64,000 nucleotides of DNA from Acidobacteriales bacterium 59-55 (GTDB lineage Bacteria > Acidobacteriota > Terriglobia > Terriglobales > Acidobacteriaceae), in assembly GCA_001897435.1 (NCBI GenBank), contig MKSV01000003.1, positions 587,250 through 651,249 of the forward strand. Reading direction: 5' to 3'. The notes below the pieces were generated by a model that searched no databases, was not told the origin of the DNA, and was given only the letters and a program-made list of their open reading frames with translations. Made by a program: the position numbers and the translations under genes. This document shows positions 1 through 9,126 of the stretch, piece by piece; position 1 is the first letter of the stretch, and each line of letters begins with the position of its first letter.

Positions 1-1117
1 CGGGATTGAGGTAGTAGGAGCCGGCCACGTGGACGCGATTCATGTAGAGTCCCATCTGCGTGATGAGCGGATTGCTGTAGATATCTACTGCGCCGGAGGT
101 GCTGGAGTGAAGCAGTTCGAGCGCATCGAACATTGCGCCGGGACCAACATTCCAGTAACCGGGACCCTCTTCACAGCCGCCGTCTTCAGGATAGGTATTG
201 ATGAACTTGTCGAGGCAGATAGTCGCCTTGTGAACGCCTTTGAAGCGACGCTCCTCGTTTTGATCGAGGAAGAGGGCCGTCGTCAGCCAGTTCCAGCAGA
301 TCCAGGAGTCCCAGTTGTTAACCGGCTGGACCTGGCCTTCCGGAACTTTAATCCAGGGCATGTCGTGTCGCGGCTTGCCGCCCGGAAGGCCCATCCACAT
401 GAAGTTCTGCCTGAGGAGCGGGTCGAAGATACGACGCTCCGCTTCGAAGTAAACGCGTTCGCGAATCAGCGGAGAGACTGTGTCGAGCGTCGAATCGAGA
501 ACATAGACCGACGAAGCGAGCAACGCTGATGTTTGAGCGGCAAACAGATCGACGATCGGATCGTTTGGATCGGGCAGGCCGAGGTCTGCCTTTTGAATGT
601 AGAGGTGCGCGGGCACGCCCCAGAAGCTCTCTTCGCAGACCGCCCATATCCCATTCGTAATGTCATCGAGAAATCTTCCCTTGGCTTCAACGCACTCTGC
701 ATAGACGAGAGCTTGCAGGGCGTGAAGACGAGCGTCGCGGAGGCTTTGGTAGTGGGTCCGGTTTCCCATCCGCGCGTATTCGAGGAAGGTCGTGGCCGGC
801 ATCTCGGGCCATTTGTAGCCGAGATATTTTTCACCGGAAGCAAGGAAACTGCTGCGAGTCTGCTCCCGGAGGCCCTGCCAGGCAGCGCGATCGTGAATGG
901 TGGGGAAAGGGCGGTACTTCTCTCGCGGCAGCAGGGATTGCTTGAGTTTTTCCGGGCTGCACGCTTTGGCGAGAAGATTTCGCTGCTTTCCGCGAGGCGC
1001 CGCCCAATCAATAGGCGGGGAATCCATAGCAAAGACTGAAGCGGAGCTTGCAAATGCGGCTGAACCAAGAAGGAAGGTGCGACGGGAGAGTGAAGCGAAG
1101 CCGTTCTCTTGCTGCAT
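1..1117 (-). CDS. Heparinase II/III-like polysaccharide lyase, Tat-exported (3' end outside window)
   Basis: An uninterrupted minus-strand frame of 372 codons runs from an ATG at 1117 off the left edge, so the C-terminus is missing. The first 30 residues form a Tat signal (SRRTFLLGSAAF, then small residues and SVFA), so the product is probably periplasmic. About residue 300 there is YPEDGGCEEGPGYW, the typical (alpha/alpha)6-toroid motif of heparinase II/III and alginate-lyase-like enzymes; Trp-rich segments (NNWDSWICWNW) precede it. The beta-sandwich half would lie outside the window. It follows the TonB receptor in the same direction, separated by a GC-rich hairpin. Substrate (uronic-acid polymer) is inferred from the family only. 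Confidence 0.75.
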   Translation of the reverse strand, partial: MQQENGFASLSRRTFLLGSAAFASSASVFAMDSPPIDWAAPRGKQRNLLAKACSPEKLKQSLLPREKYRPFPTIHDRAAWQGLREQTRSSFLASGEKYLGYKWPEMPATTFLEYARMGNRTHYQSLRDARLHALQALVYAECVEAKGRFLDDITNGIWAVCEESFWGVPAHLYIQKADLGLPDPNDPIVDLFAAQTSALLASSVYVLDSTLDTVSPLIRERVYFEAERRIFDPLLRQNFMWMGLPGGKPRHDMPWIKVPEGQVQPVNNWDSWICWNWLTTALFLDQNEERRFKGVHKATICLDKFINTYPEDGGCEEGPGYWNVGPGAMFDALELLHSSTSGAVDIYSNPLITQMGLYMNRVHVAGSYYLNP

Positions 1118-1158
1118 CGAGAGCCCTTTTTACCGATGTGGATACTTCGTGATGGATG

Positions 1159-1190
1159 TAGCGTGCGCCGCGGCTTTGCGGCGCACGCTA
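1159..1190 (-). terminator. Perfect 13-bp GC-rich hairpin between receptor and lyase genes
   Basis: Arms tagcgtgcgccgc (1159-1171) and gcggcgcacgcta (1178-1190) are exact inverted repeats with a 6-nt loop. It lies 14 nt past the receptor stop codon. There is no T-run on the minus side, so it may be a terminator without a clear U-tail, an mRNA-stabilising hairpin, or one copy of a dispersed palindrome. Confidence 0.5.
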
Positions 1191-1203
1191 CGATTCAGGC
1201 GAC

Positions 1204-4200
1204 TCAGAAGTACAGCTTTGCGCCGAGTTGGATAACTCGAGTTGCAAACCCTCCGGAGATCCCATTGTTGATCTTTCCGAAGTTGGCGGAATTGCGTCCG
1301 AGGGCAATGGTCGATGGATCGGGATTGTAGTGCTTGAACGCGTTGAAGAAGTCTGCGCGAAGCTGCAGGTTCCCCGACTCGCCGAACTTGAACCCCTTGG
1401 TTGCGGAGAAGTCGTCGTTGAAGACTCCAGGAAGACGGACAGCGCCGGTGCGTGGCGACGTTCCAAATTCACCCGGCTGTGCCTGTGCGAACGCTGCGGT
1501 GTTGAACTGCGCCGTGGGAGTCCTCGAGCCGCGGGCAAGGTTCGGTTGTTGCCCTACAACGCTGTCGGCACGGGAGGCAATGCCGGTTGCGGTGGTTTGG
1601 GCGGTATCGGTGATTCCGGCAGGATCGCCCGAGACTGCGGAAAGAATCGTCGATACCTGGAAGCCGCTGAGCAACGCTCTCTTGATTCCGGTCGAGTTTC
1701 GGAAGAATGGGATATCGTACAGCACGGTTCCGACGAAGCGATGCGGAATATCGAACAAGGAGATGGAACGATCCGAGCGAGGATCGTAGGGGTTGAGCGG
1801 GCTCGCGCCGAAGTTTCCGCCGCCGACGGCACCGCCGATATCGCCAGGGCCGGAGATGGACTTGGACCAGGTGTACGAGGCCAGGACGTTTAATCCCTGC
1901 CCCACACGCCGTTCGAGCTTGGTCTGAAGTGAGTGATAGGTGGACGATCCATTCGAGAAGTCCGTTTGTACATTTCGGAGGAAGTTCTGGTTTGGACGTC
2001 TTGCATTGACGGAGAGAGTCGTGCTCGCCGGATCGACGGGCGGGGGAGTGTTCGTGGTGTTGTAGGTGATGAAGTTATGAGTCCCTCGCGCGCCAACATA
2101 TGCAATCTGTCCGGTCACCTTGCCCGGCAATTGGGTCTGGATCGTCAGGTTGAATTGCTGCGTCATCTGGTCTTGCAGATGCTGATCCATGGCGATGGCG
2201 AAGGGATAGGTGAGTGGCCCGCCTGTCGTTACGCCAGGAAATGGAGACTGGAAAAAGTAGTTGGGCAACTTCGATGCCGGTGTCGTCCCTGTCTTTCCAG
2301 GATTGCCGATCAGCGCGGCGCCGGCTTGCGCCTGCGCTCCTTCGGCCATGGCGAACCAGGCGTTATCGATCTCCGGAGTGAAATAAATGCCGTATCCGCC
2401 GCGAATGACCACTCTATTCTGGCCATACGGTTGATAGGCAAAACCGACTCTTGGCTGGAAGTCATGGTAGACAGGCTTAATGAGACCGCGACCGTAGGGT
2501 GAGTTTTTCGGGGTGAAGACCTCGCCGGGGTTGATCCCGTCCGCCGCGATGTAGATGTCGGCGTATTTGTCGTCGTCCTGGGTGTAGGGAGCAAAATGAT
2601 CCCAGCGGATGCCCAGGTTGAGCGTCAGGGTGTTGGTAACGCTCCAGTTGTCCTGAATCGAATAGGCCTGGATCCAGCTTGCGATATTTGTCCTGGTCAC
2701 GGTTGGATTGATGCTCTGCGATGAGGTGTAGCCGAGCAGGAAGTCCAGCAGTGCCGAACCGGTATAGCGTCCATCGAATCCGAAGTGGCCGCGTGGATCG
2801 CGCGCCTGGCTGAAGTAATCAGTGCGATGGCCAAGGTCGACAGCAAACTTCATGAAGTGCTTACCGCGCTGCCAGGAGAGGTTATCGACGAACTGGTTGA
2901 TGCCATTCGCCCGGTTGCGGGGGCCGATGTCTCTCAAGCTCGTAAACGTCCTGTAGGACTGCCCCGTACCGTTAATCGAGAGATTGGGCGCCCCGTAAAA
3001 TTGCGGGGCAGAGGAAGAGAAGGGGATCTGCATCATGCCATTAGCGATATCGAAGGCCTTCTTATTGGTCGAGCCGAAGGTCTCGAACTCCTCGAACTTC
3101 TGCCTTCCATAGCGAAACTCGTTCACGATAGCCGGCGAGAACACATGGGTCTCGGAGACGGCAAAATGATGCGTAAGAGCATTGTTGTTGTCGTAATCGT
3201 TTCCGAAAAATGACGGCCCATTGCTATAGGTCTGGTCGTAGATATAGTGGCCGCTCAGGGTATCGTGGTGGCCGATATTGTGGTCCAGGCGGCCAATGTA
3301 CTGATGCTGGTAGTTCAGCGTCTTGACCGGCGTCGTGAAGTAATTGCTCGTCGTCGTCGGAGAGCCGACGATGGGCGCGCCTGGAACAGTTGCACTGGGC
3401 GTCACCGAGGGCTTCAGCATGATGGCCGAGTTGGCATCGAGGGTGATCTTGTCTCCAACATGATATGGCTGATTGGTGAATGGATCAGTTACGACCAGGA
3501 CCTTTGGTTTTCCAGTCGCTGGATCGGTCGGGCCTGCGAAGATGCTTTCGTCCAGAATTCCGGCACGCACGCTGTCGTCGGGAACAGTCGCCTGCTGTGG
3601 CGTTGCGCCATTCAAACCGTATCCGGTTTCGGCATTGAAGAAGAAAAACGTCTTGTCATGGCCGTTGTAGATATGCGGAATATAGACCGGGCCGCCGATA
3701 TTGCCGCCGAACTGGTTGCGGTTCAAACGCGGTGGCTTTGCATCGACCTTAGCCACAGCATCGTAGGTCTGTGTGAAGGCATCGTTTCGGTTGAATTCGA
3801 AGAGCGTTCCATGGAGCCGGTTAGTTCCCGACTTGATGATCTGGTTGACGTTTGCGCCGGCTGCCCCGCCGGAGTCGGTCCCGCTACTGCTGGTGTCGAC
3901 CCGGAACTCCGCGATAGCGTCGACGGAGGTCGAAAAGCTGTACGTCCACGCGTCGTAGTCCATCGACTCAATTCCGTCGATCGAATAGCGGTTTTGCGTG
4001 TCACGCTGTCCGTTCACCTGAATCGATATCGAACCGCCGGTCGCATCCGTCGCGGCGACTGCTCCACGAGCGCGGCGCACGGTAATCGAGCCTTCCGTTC
4101 CACTGTTTACGCCAGGGAGGAGTTGCGCAAGCTGCACAAAATTGCGGCCATTGAGAGGAAGATCCACGATCTTCTTGGAGTCAATGACGGCTCCCACAGC

Positions 4201-4656
4201 ACCGTTCTCGGTTTGAAGCTGGGCAGCGGCTGCGCCGGATTCTACCGTAACCGTCTCGTTTACCTTGCCGATCGCGAGGCTGAAATCCTGCCGGGCGGTC
4301 TGGCTCGACTGGAGGATCAGCGATTCAATGCGTTGCCCCTGAAATCCGGTCGATCCCACGGTGAGCGAATAGACGCCCGGAGGCAGAGAGGGAATGGAGT
4401 ACTGCCCCGAGCTGTCCGTGACAGTAGTACGGACTGCGTTGGTCGACTTACTGGTCGCTGTTACCGTCGCCCCTTCGACGACGGCGCCGGAGGCATCGGT
4501 TATATTGCCAACGATCGTCGCATTGGTCTGCTGAGCGAGCGCCGTCGAAGAAAAGCCCGTCAAAAGCAAAACAACCGCCAGACCTGCTACCCATGGGAGA
4601 CTTCGTCCCGAGAATACCGGCACGAGACCTAAAGCTTTCTTCCAAACCTGCCTCAT
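1204..4656 (-). CDS. TonB-dependent receptor, Oar-like, with carboxypeptidase-regulatory-like domain
   Basis: This 1150-residue outer-membrane receptor should import a large substrate using TonB energy. The ATG at 4656 is preferred over upstream codons because GGAGG sits 7 nt before it and a signal peptide (hydrophobic core, then TALAQQ near residue 40) follows. Residues about 45-130 form the Ig-like carboxypeptidase-regulatory domain (NATIVGNITDASGAVV, SIPSLPPGVYSLTV). A plug-like part with DLPLNGRNF follows, then a long beta-barrel ending in Phe (GAKLYF), as Bam substrates do. No SusD-like partner is adjacent. A divergent LacI-type regulator gene and a 17-bp palindrome upstream suggest carbohydrate-responsive control. 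Substrate unknown. Confidence 0.93.
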   Translation of the reverse strand: MRQVWKKALGLVPVFSGRSLPWVAGLAVVLLLTGFSSTALAQQTNATIVGNITDASGAVVEGATVTATSKSTNAVRTTVTDSSGQYSIPSLPPGVYSLTVGSTGFQGQRIESLILQSSQTARQDFSLAIGKVNETVTVESGAAAAQLQTENGAVGAVIDSKKIVDLPLNGRNFVQLAQLLPGVNSGTEGSITVRRARGAVAATDATGGSISIQVNGQRDTQNRYSIDGIESMDYDAWTYSFSTSVDAIAEFRVDTSSSGTDSGGAAGANVNQIIKSGTNRLHGTLFEFNRNDAFTQTYDAVAKVDAKPPRLNRNQFGGNIGGPVYIPHIYNGHDKTFFFFNAETGYGLNGATPQQATVPDDSVRAGILDESIFAGPTDPATGKPKVLVVTDPFTNQPYHVGDKITLDANSAIMLKPSVTPSATVPGAPIVGSPTTTSNYFTTPVKTLNYQHQYIGRLDHNIGHHDTLSGHYIYDQTYSNGPSFFGNDYDNNNALTHHFAVSETHVFSPAIVNEFRYGRQKFEEFETFGSTNKKAFDIANGMMQIPFSSSAPQFYGAPNLSINGTGQSYRTFTSLRDIGPRNRANGINQFVDNLSWQRGKHFMKFAVDLGHRTDYFSQARDPRGHFGFDGRYTGSALLDFLLGYTSSQSINPTVTRTNIASWIQAYSIQDNWSVTNTLTLNLGIRWDHFAPYTQDDDKYADIYIAADGINPGEVFTPKNSPYGRGLIKPVYHDFQPRVGFAYQPYGQNRVVIRGGYGIYFTPEIDNAWFAMAEGAQAQAGAALIGNPGKTGTTPASKLPNYFFQSPFPGVTTGGPLTYPFAIAMDQHLQDQMTQQFNLTIQTQLPGKVTGQIAYVGARGTHNFITYNTTNTPPPVDPASTTLSVNARRPNQNFLRNVQTDFSNGSSTYHSLQTKLERRVGQGLNVLASYTWSKSISGPGDIGGAVGGGNFGASPLNPYDPRSDRSISLFDIPHRFVGTVLYDIPFFRNSTGIKRALLSGFQVSTILSAVSGDPAGITDTAQTTATGIASRADSVVGQQPNLARGSRTPTAQFNTAAFAQAQPGEFGTSPRTGAVRLPGVFNDDFSATKGFKFGESGNLQLRADFFNAFKHYNPDPSTIALGRNSANFGKINNGISGGFATRVIQLGAKLYF

Positions 4657-4768
4657 CTGATCCTCCAAAATATGTGCCGATCTCGCCCACCTTTTATCTG
4701 TTTTGAGTCGGTGGCGATTGTGAATCGTAGACCTGCGGTCCTGGTATAGACTGCGGAATACAGGCGCC

Positions 4769-4797
4769 ATTCCACAGCAAGCATTTCCCCCTGTCAA
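4769..4797 (-). promoter_or_regulatory. Candidate sigma-70 promoter of the first TonB receptor
   Basis: On the minus strand a perfect TTGACA (4797-4792) is followed after 17 nt by TGGAAT (4774-4769). It would give a 5' leader of about 105 nt. The -10 box is only a partial match, so this is a prediction. Confidence 0.4.
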
Positions 4798-4812
4798 CAG
4801 AAATGACGCCAA

Positions 4813-4829
4813 GTACCACAAGGTGGTAC
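4813..4829. promoter_or_regulatory. 17-bp perfect palindrome, operator candidate
   Basis: GTACCAC-AAG-GTGGTAC is a perfect 7+3+7 inverted repeat. It lies just upstream of the predicted -35 box of the TonB receptor, in the 408-bp gap shared with the divergent LacI-type gene. The position suits a regulator of the receptor. The sequence resembles GntR- or LacI-type sites, but which protein binds is not shown. Confidence 0.5.
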
Positions 4830-5064
4830 ACCGCAGGAGTTGACGGCAGAACGGGCCACTGACGAGACTCCCCGTACCGCTTCATCTCTATATGGCGACG
4901 GAACCAGCGTGCTCCTCAAGGAGATGCCGGGAGGCGATACGTGCATTGAAACCATCCTTGACCCCACGCCAGACGGTCAGAAGTCAGAGCTTCCCGAGAC
5001 GACTCGCCGCTAGCCGCCCTTCCGCTTTTGCTGAAGCTGAAAATCTGTAAAGGAAAGCTCGCAT

Positions 5065-6216
5065 TTGGAAGCTCTGAGATATGCTTGGTTCGTGAAGCGA
5101 ACAGGCACGAAAACGGCTGGGCATACAGTAAGAGCATCTACAAACCAGACTGGAACGCCTGGTCCCGGCGGAAAGCGAGTGCGGATTCAGGATGTCGCTT
5201 CATTTGCAGGCGTGTCCCTGGGAACCGTCTCCGCTGTACTCAATAACAATGGGCGCGTCAGCACTGCCACCCGTGCTCATGTTCAGGCCGCCATCGCCAG
5301 TCTCGGTTATCGTCCCGATCTCTATGCCAGCAACCTGGCGCGAAGACATACTCAGATGTTGGGCCTGCTGGTCTCAAACCTGCAAAATCCCTTCTTCGCC
5401 GAAACGGCTCAGGCCATGGAAGACGAAGCCGCTCGGCATGGTTACCGGATCTCTCTGACCGCTTCCAACTTTTCGCCGGAGCAACATCGAGCTGCCGTAA
5501 AGCAGTTACTCGGCGCGCGCATCGCCGGACTCGCCATCATTACCTCGGAACACGACGATACCGCTCGCCAGCTTATCTCTGCCAGCGGCATCCCTGCCGT
5601 CTTTCTGGATGTCGGCAAGCCTGAAGAGAACCTTGCCATCCTCCGCGTAGACTCTCGCGGCGGAATGAAGGCGGCGGTGAAACATCTGATTCAACTCGGA
5701 CATCGGGATCTGCTGTTTGTCCGGAACTCCCAGGAGGCGAGTGGCCCGCCTCTGCTCTCGCACCGCCTGCGCGACCAGGGCTTCGCGGCAGCCGTGCGAT
5801 CGTGCGCAATCGAAGGCCTGAAGACAAATATTGTCGACGTTCGCGGTCCCGGAGCAGATGCCGGCGAGCAGGCCATCGCCTCAGTCTTCGGCAGGATTCA
5901 CTTTACCGCGGTCATCGCCATCACCGACATGGTCGCCATGGGAGTGTACCGTGGCCTGCAAGCGCGGGGAGTCAGGATCCCGCGTGAGGTGTCGGTCGTC
6001 GGTTTCGACAACACCTACTTCAGCCGATTTCTGAATCCGCCGCTGACCACGGTTGACGTCTCCCGCAGCGACCTCAGCAGGCTCGTGATTGCGTCGCTCC
6101 TCCAGCGAAAGAAGACCTCGCAGAGGCTCATTCATCTGCCAACTAGCCTGGTACTGCGCGAATCCACCGCAGCGCCGCCGCAGCAAAGCCCCCGTAAGCG
6201 CGCAAAGAAAGTTTAA
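5065..6216 (+). CDS. LacI/GalR-family transcriptional regulator
   Basis: The 383-residue protein has a LacI-type helix-turn-helix at about residues 39-85 (RIQDVASFAGVSLGTVSAVL, hinge GYRPDLYAS) and a periplasmic-binding-protein-like effector domain after it (LLVSNLQNPFFAE, SVVGFDNTYFSRF). Members usually repress sugar-use genes and release DNA when the sugar binds. The start is taken as TTG at 5065, with AGGAAAG about 8 nt upstream; GTG at 5092 is possible but lacks a ribosome site. The Arg/Thr-rich 35-residue tail before the HTH is longer than usual, so the start is uncertain. It diverges from the TonB receptor and its stop codon overlaps that of the dioxygenase gene. Confidence 0.92.
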   Translation: MEALRYAWFVKRTGTKTAGHTVRASTNQTGTPGPGGKRVRIQDVASFAGVSLGTVSAVLNNNGRVSTATRAHVQAAIASLGYRPDLYASNLARRHTQMLGLLVSNLQNPFFAETAQAMEDEAARHGYRISLTASNFSPEQHRAAVKQLLGARIAGLAIITSEHDDTARQLISASGIPAVFLDVGKPEENLAILRVDSRGGMKAAVKHLIQLGHRDLLFVRNSQEASGPPLLSHRLRDQGFAAAVRSCAIEGLKTNIVDVRGPGADAGEQAIASVFGRIHFTAVIAITDMVAMGVYRGLQARGVRIPREVSVVGFDNTYFSRFLNPPLTTVDVSRSDLSRLVIASLLQRKKTSQRLIHLPTSLVLRESTAAPPQQSPRKRAKKV

Positions 6217-7055
6217 GCCGTCGTAACAGACTCTTCGTTGCGCGAATAAATGACGGGGTTCAACGGCGACGCAATCACCTCTCCCACCTCCGCGCCCGGA
6301 CACCAGCGCTCGGTATCGGCAATTTGATTCTTGTTCCGGGGCGCGGCCAATCGCATCTTCTCATCCATATAGATCATGGTCATCACCTTGCGAGGCCTGT
6401 CCGTGGAATTCGCTCCCGCACGATGAAAGGTCCATCCGGAGTGAAAGCTCACATCGCCAAGACTGAATGCGCTCTCCTCCAGGTGGAACGTTTGCAGCGC
6501 CTGCTTCAGCGTCATCTCACTCTCGTCGCTGATCTCCAGATCGCGGCCGATCTGGAAGCGGTGACTCTTTTCGCAGAACGCCAGCGGCCCCATCTCAAGC
6601 GGCGTCTCTTGCAGCGGTATCCACGCCGTCACCATCTTGTCGCTCGATACCGGCCAGTAATATTGATCGGCGTGCCATGGAGTAATTCCGCCGCCCGCCT
6701 CCTTGTAAAGTGCCTGGTCGTGATAGAGACGCACCCCCGTCGCATCGATCAACTCTGCGGCGATACGCGCCAGGCACTTGCCAAAGACAAACTCTCTTAC
6801 CTGGTCCGATTGGGTCCACAGATTCATAATCTGCAAAAACGCCTTGCCATAGGTCGTGCGCTGCTCCAGCGGAACCGCGTCCGCGGATAGCTCAGCGACG
6901 CGCTCCGTGATGACACGACTATAGTGATCCAGCAACTCCGGCGAGAGCACATGCCCCAGCTTGACGTAGCCGTTTTCGTTATAAAAGTGGATCTGCTCTC
7001 CGGTCAGAGAAAACGGCGCATCCAGTTCCTCGTGTAACTTCTCAATCTTCGCCAT
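6213..7055 (-). CDS. Phytanoyl-CoA dioxygenase (PhyH) family Fe(II)/2-oxoglutarate oxygenase
   Basis: The 280-residue protein is a non-haem iron oxygenase of the PhyH family, cytoplasmic (no signal peptide). The metal triad is visible: H128 and D130 in PWHADQYYW and the distal H211 in FHRAGA, with Arg residues after it (DRPRK) for 2-oxoglutarate. ATG 7055 is chosen because GAGGA lies 6 nt upstream; the frame stays open further upstream but has no family similarity there. The substrate of bacterial PhyH proteins cannot be read from sequence. The gene converges on the LacI-type gene with overlapping stop codons and lies just downstream of a glycosidase in the same direction. Confidence 0.88.
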   Translation of the reverse strand: MAKIEKLHEELDAPFSLTGEQIHFYNENGYVKLGHVLSPELLDHYSRVITERVAELSADAVPLEQRTTYGKAFLQIMNLWTQSDQVREFVFGKCLARIAAELIDATGVRLYHDQALYKEAGGGITPWHADQYYWPVSSDKMVTAWIPLQETPLEMGPLAFCEKSHRFQIGRDLEISDESEMTLKQALQTFHLEESAFSLGDVSFHSGWTFHRAGANSTDRPRKVMTMIYMDEKMRLAAPRNKNQIADTERWCPGAEVGEVIASPLNPVIYSRNEESVTTA

Positions 7056-7167
7056 GTCGATCCTCGCAGTGATGAAGCGTTTCATCGTTATAATAACGCC
7101 GGTCGCCCGGCTGCCAACATCAGCAGGCAAATTAACTTTGTCAGGTCCGCAGAACAGATTCAGAGGC

Positions 7168-8934
7168 CTAAACCGAAAACGGATAAGCTCCCGCGGGAGA
7201 GCACCAGTCATAGGTGCGCTTTCCGCCGTTGCCGGGTGCAGCCCACTCCTCCGGCGTGCTCTCTTCGCGCCAGTCCACCGGACTAGCGCCCTCACCGCCC
7301 CGCGCCGACAACCGGAACGCCTCTGCGATCGCCCGGGCATGCTCCGGTGTTCGCGCGCCCTCGCCCGGAGAGATGAACAGCGCAGTCCCTGTACGCGCCA
7401 GCAGATCGAGCCATTGCCGGTTCAACTCCCACGGAATCGCGGCCGAGATGCCCACGCAGTCGGCATCCTGAACGAAGAACGCCCCATGCTGCGGCAGCCG
7501 GAACGCCAGCGTATTGATGCCCATCCGCCGCGTCCGCTCCCAAATCCGACCGCTGGTGTCGTCGCCGGTGCGCTGAATGTCGAACCGGCCCTGCGCCAGA
7601 TGCCCGATGGTATTGCAGCCGAGGATCAGCGTCTTCTGCCCGCCGGTCTCGCGAATGCGTTTGTAAAGATCCAGAATCACTTCAGCGTTGGTGCGGCTGC
7701 GGTCGTGGAGCGACCAGCCGGAGACGGTAGGCTCCGCGCCCATCTCAAACCCCCATTGCCCCAGCAGGTCGTAAGTGGAGAAGTCGTGCTTTACCAACTC
7801 ATATCCCCAATCAACCACCTGCTTCACCTTCGCAAGAACTCTCTCCTCTGCCTCCGGAATTGTCGGATCGTAGGCCAGTTCCTTCGCACGTTCTTTCCTC
7901 GCCCCGAACCTGGCGGCGGGCAGCAGCAGAGCCGCATCCGTGCCCTCCATCGCTTCGAGCGGGCGAATCCAGATTCCGGGCCGTGTCTTGCGGCTGCGAA
8001 TATCATCCGCCAGCCGCGACATGCTGCCGTATCCCTTCGACCCGTCGGCCCATCCCATGTCGATCACGGAGAAGGGCCGCACGGCGTTCGACTCCGACAG
8101 CCCCGCGATGAACTCCGTGTCCTTCAGTATCTGCTGCGCCGTGTTCTTGCCGTAGGCGTAGTACCAGTCGTTGGTGCCGTAGACCGGTTCGACAGGCAAC
8201 GCAGGCTCCGAGCACATCTGCCTGCAGAACTCATGCAGCGCGCTCGTCGGCTCTTCGCCGGCGGAACCTCTGCGCGCAACGACCGTAGCCGCAGCCAGCG
8301 TGCGCTGCCCCAGTCGCACGCCGGAGCCGCCATTCGCCGTGTTGAGCCAGAGCGACACGCCCTGCGGATCGAGTTGCCAGAAGCAAAGCGCCCCCCCGCC
8401 CGTCTTCACTCCATACGCATGGCAGGCTTCGCCGTCATTGGTCGCGAAGTACCACGGCATCACGCGCTCGGGAATGAGGTTGCGCCAGACCAGGTCGCCG
8501 TAGCTCCGCTCCCAATGATCGCCAAGCGCGAGAAGGTTCTTCGCAACCGGCATTCTCCATCGGAGATGCAGAAACTTCAACTCCGCCGCGGGCGTGGCCA
8601 CGGCAATCGCCAGTTCCTCTCGGGCCGCCTTGCTCTCGACGCTGACGCCATGGCCATGCCACTCGCTGCCCGACCGTTGAAGCTGCAGGGGCTCTTGGAG
8701 ACGAGAGTACGCCGTCACGCCATCCGGCACGCGCAGCAGGTCGAGAAATGTATCCTGTCGCCCTGCCGCCCGCGAAGGAGCTTTCGTCTCCGCTCCGGCA
8801 ACAACTGCATTCGACAGCCCGGCCAGCACTGTCGCCGCCGTTGCCTTCCCCAGGAAAGACCGTCGTGTCACCGGCAGATCAGCCCTCGGCGTTGAATCAC
8901 TGAACGTAGATGGCTTGCTCGTCTTGTCCGGCAT
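7168..8934 (-). CDS. Tat-exported clan GH-D glycoside hydrolase (alpha-galactosidase-like)
   Basis: The 588-residue enzyme starts at ATG 8934 (AGGA 5 nt upstream; an ATG 33 nt earlier has no ribosome site). A Tat signal, TRRSFLGKATAATVL, lies at residues 23-37 and ends near AGAE. The C-terminal half is a GH27/GH36-type barrel: VKHDFSTYD places the nucleophile at D384, and QRTGDDTSG carries the acid/base Asp at about 458, matching the clan GH-D pattern. The N-terminal 250 residues resemble the beta-sandwich of GH36. It could cleave alpha-galactosides or related alpha-linked sugars; overall it is divergent, so specificity is open. Confidence 0.75.
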   Translation of the reverse strand: MPDKTSKPSTFSDSTPRADLPVTRRSFLGKATAATVLAGLSNAVVAGAETKAPSRAAGRQDTFLDLLRVPDGVTAYSRLQEPLQLQRSGSEWHGHGVSVESKAAREELAIAVATPAAELKFLHLRWRMPVAKNLLALGDHWERSYGDLVWRNLIPERVMPWYFATNDGEACHAYGVKTGGGALCFWQLDPQGVSLWLNTANGGSGVRLGQRTLAAATVVARRGSAGEEPTSALHEFCRQMCSEPALPVEPVYGTNDWYYAYGKNTAQQILKDTEFIAGLSESNAVRPFSVIDMGWADGSKGYGSMSRLADDIRSRKTRPGIWIRPLEAMEGTDAALLLPAARFGARKERAKELAYDPTIPEAEERVLAKVKQVVDWGYELVKHDFSTYDLLGQWGFEMGAEPTVSGWSLHDRSRTNAEVILDLYKRIRETGGQKTLILGCNTIGHLAQGRFDIQRTGDDTSGRIWERTRRMGINTLAFRLPQHGAFFVQDADCVGISAAIPWELNRQWLDLLARTGTALFISPGEGARTPEHARAIAEAFRLSARGGEGASPVDWREESTPEEWAAPGNGGKRTYDWCSPAGAYPFSV

Positions 8935-9126
8935 CTTCTTCCTGACTCCATGCGATAAGTTGTGCATCGGAAAACTTCTTCATGCACAGTTGCCCGCCAA
9001 TTATAGAGTGAGCCGTCGCGGTTCCGGTCGCTTTCCCTCGCCTCCACTGCGAATCATGGAACCAGCATCCACGAAGAATCGGTTGACCGAGCCGTGAAGA
9101 AAATTTGGCTTCTTTCCGGCACCATC

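Noticed and set aside
7054..8895. A 613-codon plus-strand frame
   Set aside because: Antisense to the Tat-exported glycosidase, which has a signal, catalytic motifs and ribosome site; the antisense product is Arg/Pro-rich and featureless.
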